A stretch of DNA of 64,000 nucleotides, from the NCBI RefSeq assembly GCF_002443255.2, contig NW_019211454.1, positions 14,668,481-14,732,480 of the forward strand, read 5' to 3'. This document shows, piece after piece, positions 60,727 through 64,000 of the stretch; positions within the stretch are counted from its first letter, which is position 1, and every line of letters starts with the position of its first letter. Source of the DNA: Varroa destructor (Eukaryota; Arthropoda; Arachnida; Mesostigmata; Varroidae). Below the pieces are notes generated by a model, which saw nothing but the letters and a program-made list of their open reading frames with translations, did not search any database and was not told where the DNA came from. The position numbers and the translations under genes were made by a program.

Positions 60727-61284
60727 ATGTGTATGTTGATGCATCCGTCTATTGTGACAATCAGTGGAAGATTCTTATTTGCGCCCGACTTCATAGCTTT
60801 CACTTTTTTCTTGGTTATCATCGCGAAGACGGCTGTGGCCAAAGCTCGGCTGAATACCAGCCCTTCTGCTGTTACCAAACCTCGTCCGCTGCAATCTCTT
60901 CAGAACAGCGGTGTCGCCGGGGTACAAACCGTCATCCTCGGGTCTTCAAAATGGGCCACATATCCGTTCCTTGCACTAGTCTTCCTGCCAAGCAGCGACG
61001 GCAGGATATGTTGCTTGCCACGCCACATCATAGTCCCTCGTTGTTCTTTGTTGCCCTTTCGTGGTTACGTCAGTCTACCAACCCTTTACAAAAGTACGGG
61101 ACGCGCTTCCTTTTCCGGTGCTACGTCCAGACCGTATTTAGCGGCGAAACAGACTGTAGTCAAAGAAGGAGCGGGAAACAAGAAGCAGGATATCAGCAAG
61201 TCAGCGAAGTCGGTAAAGAACACAAGAAATGGCGAGGATGACTTGGTTAGTGAACGAATCGGTTGGTGGATTGCTCCTTGGTAG
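60727..61284 (+). CDS. Longest ORF in the window, 185 aa, one membrane span
   Basis: ATG-initiated and ending in TAG. Residues about 20-38 form a hydrophobic segment (FIAFTFFLVIIAKTAVA). The middle is mixed, with a GSSKWATYPFLALVFLP patch, and the last 50 residues are Lys/Asn/Asp-rich and hydrophilic (KKQDISKSAKSVKNTRN). Third positions are C/G-enriched. A donor-like GTAAAG follows TCG near 61,213, so a splice inside is possible. No family recognised. A second plus-strand frame, one base offset, is open from about 60643 to 61241 (roughly 200 codons, no ATG at its start), and the minus strand is partly open as well, so the open length may reflect composition or a relic with two readings. Either frame might be the real one. 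Confidence 0.27.
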   Translation: MCMLMHPSIVTISGRFLFAPDFIAFTFFLVIIAKTAVAKARLNTSPSAVTKPRPLQSLQNSGVAGVQTVILGSSKWATYPFLALVFLPSSDGRICCLPRHIIVPRCSLLPFRGYVSLPTLYKSTGRASFSGATSRPYLAAKQTVVKEGAGNKKQDISKSAKSVKNTRNGEDDLVSERIGWWIAPW

Positions 61285-61289
61285 TTGCC

Positions 61290-61840
61290 TGGGTCAAGAC
61301 GCTGAGCCAAACAACAACCTTTTCCCGCATTATTGCTGGCACTCACACTATTGTTTCTGTTTTGTATAAGGAACTATGGTACGATTATGCCGTATTTTCA
61401 TAATAGTGTCTCTTTCGAATCACAAAGCATCCGCAGTTTGCCCCCTTTTATGACCATATGGGCTTGCCTTTTGTCACCACTTGCCATGCTCACAGGCGAG
61501 AGAGCCTCAAGGGAAGACAAGCAGGTCGCTCTCCTGGAAGTCGCTTCGAAGACACGCCGTGTTATTACCGGCCCAGTCAGTGCCGAACAGCAGTGGTTTA
61601 TTGTTTGCTGTTGAGGGATGAAGCTGATTTTCTTTGAGAAATAATCTTTGAGCAAAAACCGAGAATTGAACGAGGCCTGAGTAAGGTTAGAGATATGACG
61701 AAGATAACATGGACAGCGCTGAAATCGAAATACAGCTTTTCAGTACAGCATCAGTTGTAGAGCCGGTACCTCATACCTAGTTGCCATTATAGCCGCCCTC
61801 GTTTGCTTTTTCTTCATTTTACGTCGAGCTTAGTTGTCCC
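61290..61840. other. No gene called
   Basis: The plus frame at 61333-61614 and the minus frame at 61398-61655 overlap completely and cannot be told apart from chance. Confidence 0.4.
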
Positions 61841-61860
61841 ACCTTCAGGCAACTTCTCAG

Positions 61861-62058
61861 ATGTTGTATACTGTAGTGATTGCTACCTCAGTTGTCGCGG
61901 AAAGCCAATGTGATAGTATTTGCCTCAAAGTTCAAGCCGCACCCCAAATGCCAATTCCCTATTTGCTAATGGATGATTGTATTGACAAGCCAGGACGAAG
62001 CCTTTCCCTTTCTCAATTTGTAGCTGATCCGCATTTTCTCGATCGGAACGGACCCTAA
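61861..62058 (+). CDS. Small ORF, 65 aa, possible signal peptide
   Basis: An acceptor with a pyrimidine tract (TTGTCCCACCTTCAG) ends at 61848, 12 bases before the ATG at 61861, and the frame ends at TAA (62058). The first 15 residues (LYTVVIATSVVAES) resemble a short signal peptide with a small-residue end, followed by two Cys pairs' worth of spacing (C at residues 18 and 22, another in DDCIDKPGRS) and a C-terminal acidic/aromatic stretch (QFVADPHFLD). It would be a small secreted protein if real. No family recognised, and the length is within chance range. Confidence 0.22.
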   Translation: MLYTVVIATSVVAESQCDSICLKVQAAPQMPIPYLLMDDCIDKPGRSLSLSQFVADPHFLDRNGP

Positions 62059-62498
62059 TCGACGGCCATTGGGCCACCCAACAGAGATTCATCCATTGAG
62101 CCAGCGGTAGCAAACTCATGAGCGAACAGCATCCTCGAGGCTCCTTTAATATCAAGTGCTGGAGGCGGCATTTAGGCCGTTGCTAAGAACAGGCGCGCGT
62201 TCGTCCACGATTCTTTTTGTACGTGAGATTTTGACAACGCCGCGACGCATATCGATCATTTACTTATGGGAAAATGTATGTGCGCGTGAATGCGACGAAC
62301 CCCTTTATGTGTCTTAACTTAGCAATTTTCTCGTTTGGCGTCGTACTATTGAATTTATCGTTATGTAGAAAATAAGTCAGATATTTAACGACATAGTCCG
62401 TAGACTCGGTCATCACCAATGGAGCAAATACAGAAAACGGTGTTACCAGTTAAGAAAAAGAGCTTAACAAATGGTACCAGGTAGGATACGTGAATTAT

Positions 62499-62741
62499 AT
62501 GTTGCCTGTTGTTTTACCGGTAGATCAGGAAACATTAGCTTGGCCCAAAGGAAACGAACTTAGCTCAAGGGCCGCTTTGTTGACGTCACTCTGCCAGCAA
62601 ACTTCAAACCTTATTAGTCTTATACTAATGAACAACGCTAGGTTACTAACTTCCGTATCCAATTTGTCCAAGTATCAAAGTAAACTCACTTGGGGTCAGT
62701 ACACAAAAACGTGTACTTCGGTATTTGATACTAGCGCTTGA
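62499..62741 (+). CDS. Small ORF, 80 aa, Ser/Leu-rich
   Basis: The first ATG is at 62499, in frame with an upstream GTG at 62490; the frame stops at TGA (62741). The peptide is Ser, Leu and Thr-rich with regular hydrophobic spacing (LSSRAALLTSLCQQTSN, then LISLILMNNARLLTS), compatible with an amphipathic helix. No competing frame of similar length is on the other strand. Neither splice nor promoter signals were found, and no family is recognised. Confidence 0.18.
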   Translation: MLPVVLPVDQETLAWPKGNELSSRAALLTSLCQQTSNLISLILMNNARLLTSVSNLSKYQSKLTWGQYTKTCTSVFDTSA

Positions 62742-62921
62742 TATGTTGCATCCTAGAAAAAAAATGTAGCGTTCAGTAGAAAAAGTCCCCTTGAGCTTAC
62801 CCCACTAATAGAAAATACCGTCGGTATACTAGTATCCACATAATAGATACTTCGTGTGAAAAGATCATTGCAATTGAGCGAAAAGGATAACAGAGTTGAG
62901 CGTAAGCTAGCGTGACGAGCG

Positions 62922-63320
62922 CTACATTGTTACATCGTACACACCACCCAAGCTCCGAGACATAGATGCTCTCCTGGAGCATTGAAGTACCCTTGATGAG
63001 CACTTACACACGGTGAGAGTCGCACCTTTTGTTGGTTCTACTGTCCCGTTCGTAGATCGAAGCAAGCGAGGTGGCAGAAGAAGACGAAGGACGAAGCAAA
63101 CGGTTTTTTTTTGTAGCCCACTAGTGGAATGGCCCACTAGGAAGAGATCTAAAGCGAGCTCAAATTGAACCTTCGCGTAAGTGACGCTGTCTTCGAGGCT
63201 GCTACTGCCCTTGTAATTCGTCCCAAGGGGGTAGCCAGCCATCCAGCAGAACAGCCCGAGTGGGAAAAAGATCTGGTACAGACAAGCCCCGCTCAGGGCC
63301 GCGTACCCTCTGTTTCGCAA
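62922..63320 (-). other. 132-codon minus-strand open stretch
   Basis: Open on the minus strand with a hydrophobic, Gly-rich first half (QIFFPLGLFCWMAGYPLG) and a basic second half. The plus strand is open over 63165-63413, with a strong GTAAGT donor at 63177 near its start. The two readings conflict and neither has further support, so no gene is called. Confidence 0.15.
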
Positions 63321-63668
63321 GCTAAATGCTGGGTAGGGCGTAGACTATGGTGCGTTTGGCTTTCAAAGAGGTGGAGGCCGTTGTCGGGTGCTGGGTTTTT
63401 TTTTTTTAAATAGCCACTACACTCGCCACCGTGGTCCGTTAATGCCACAATGCTCCCTTACTGGCTTCAGTGCTACTTAAGAGGAGAGATAGCATTCGCC
63501 GGCTGAGTCCGTCTCAGTCGCCATGAGTAGGAAGCAGTCTGCAGTGAAAATGCATCCGGAGGGAATCTTTAGATGGCGTATGGAAAAACGGCATATAGGG
63601 GGGTGAAAACAGCAGTAACAGAACCCCATCTAGTTGGTACAGCGCTCCGAACTCGCTGAGCTAGACCA

Positions 63669-63899
63669 ATGACGAAAACCCAGAATGGACGAGCATATAA
63701 GCGCGGGCACTTGCTTCACCCTTACGGCTACTGGAGAAGCGCTACGATGAGAACATCATTCCTGATTCTTGAGCTTTTCAATTTCAAGGATCGCAAAGAA
63801 ACGGCCTGTCGAGGGCCCACAAAACAAGCGGGTAACGCGGGCAAGACAAGCGCACAAACGAGACAGAAATATAAGTCTCCCAATGCTGCTAGGGGGTAG
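63669..63899 (+). CDS. Small ORF, 76 aa, basic
   Basis: ATG at 63669 and stop at TAG. The peptide is basic with aromatic residues (NGRAYKRGHLLHPYGYW), a short hydrophobic patch (FLILELFNF) and a Lys/Gln/Thr-rich tail (AGKTSAQTRQKYK). Third positions are moderately C/G-rich. The minus frame at 63728-63925 overlaps and is hydrophobic and Leu-rich, a typical shadow. The frame could continue as an exon beyond the window edge if spliced. No family recognised. Confidence 0.2.
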   Translation: MTKTQNGRAYKRGHLLHPYGYWRSATMRTSFLILELFNFKDRKETACRGPTKQAGNAGKTSAQTRQKYKSPNAARG

Positions 63900-64000
63900 A
63901 AGAGGCCATCACAACTGCAAAACAAGAAACTAAGTCTTAGTTGTAATCAAGGCAGCATTGATTGTTGGAGCGCGTGTTTCAACAGTGCACCGTAGAACTT

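Noticed and set aside
60720..60760. VYVDAS string resembling the start of a retroelement RNase H domain
   Set aside because: The residues after it lack the glycine and later acidic catalytic positions expected of RNase H, so I did not call a retroelement.
1..64000. CRISPR array, telomere repeats, rRNA, transposase or reverse transcriptase
   Set aside because: No spaced direct repeats, no TTAGG-type arrays, no rRNA-like sequence and no catalytic motifs of transposases or reverse transcriptases were seen in the six-frame translations.

Overview
The window reads as nuclear DNA from a eukaryote with large, gene-poor intervals. No open frame exceeds 185 codons on either strand, and there is no operon structure, Shine-Dalgarno pattern or dense coding. 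Base composition is mildly AT-rich (about 40% GC by eye). CpG dinucleotides are common rather than depleted, and homopolymer and (TA)n tracts are scattered throughout. This fits a large-intron arthropod with little DNA methylation, for example a mite or tick-like chelicerate. That placement is a weak inference; I recognised no gene, repeat family or rRNA/tRNA that fixes it.

I could not name any gene with confidence. A rough back-of-envelope estimate at this composition predicts about as many 60-130 codon open frames as are seen, so most open frames are probably chance. The entries marked CDS are the ones that add something: an ATG, a hydrophobic leader or membrane span, a good splice signal, coding-like third positions, or unusual length. 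All are low to moderate confidence.

Layout. 1-3,840: no gene, one purine-rich tract. 3,840-4,640: GC-richer pocket with a TATA box and a 132-codon ORF with a hydrophobic N-terminus. 4,640-10,190: no gene. 10,190-12,300: the best gene-like area, with a plus-strand Cys-rich ORF and a minus-strand ORF shaped like the start of a type II membrane protein, pointing at each other. 12,300-24,170: no firm gene, small GC pockets near 14.3 and 16.0 kb. 24,170-33,000: AT-rich, many perfect hairpins. 33,000-37,000: GC pocket, a plus-strand candidate exon with a signal peptide and donor (34.0-34.24 kb), and a long minus-strand run with few stops that looks like a decayed coding region. 37,000-45,570: nothing firm. 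45,578-46,313: GC-rich coding-like ORF with a downstream AATAAA. 46-53.6 kb: AT-rich with the strongest palindromes (23, 17 and 14 bp). 53.6-64 kb: several GC-richer stretches with candidate exons on both strands, including a 560-base segment open in two plus-strand frames.

The most distinctive structural signal is a set of perfect or near-perfect short inverted repeats with very small loops, concentrated from 24 to 50 kb. They look like products of local template switching, or like cruciform sites, rather than ordinary transposon ends. I found no CRISPR array, rRNA, convincing tRNA, telomere repeat, transposase or reverse transcriptase. How the candidate exons relate to each other cannot be decided from sequence alone.
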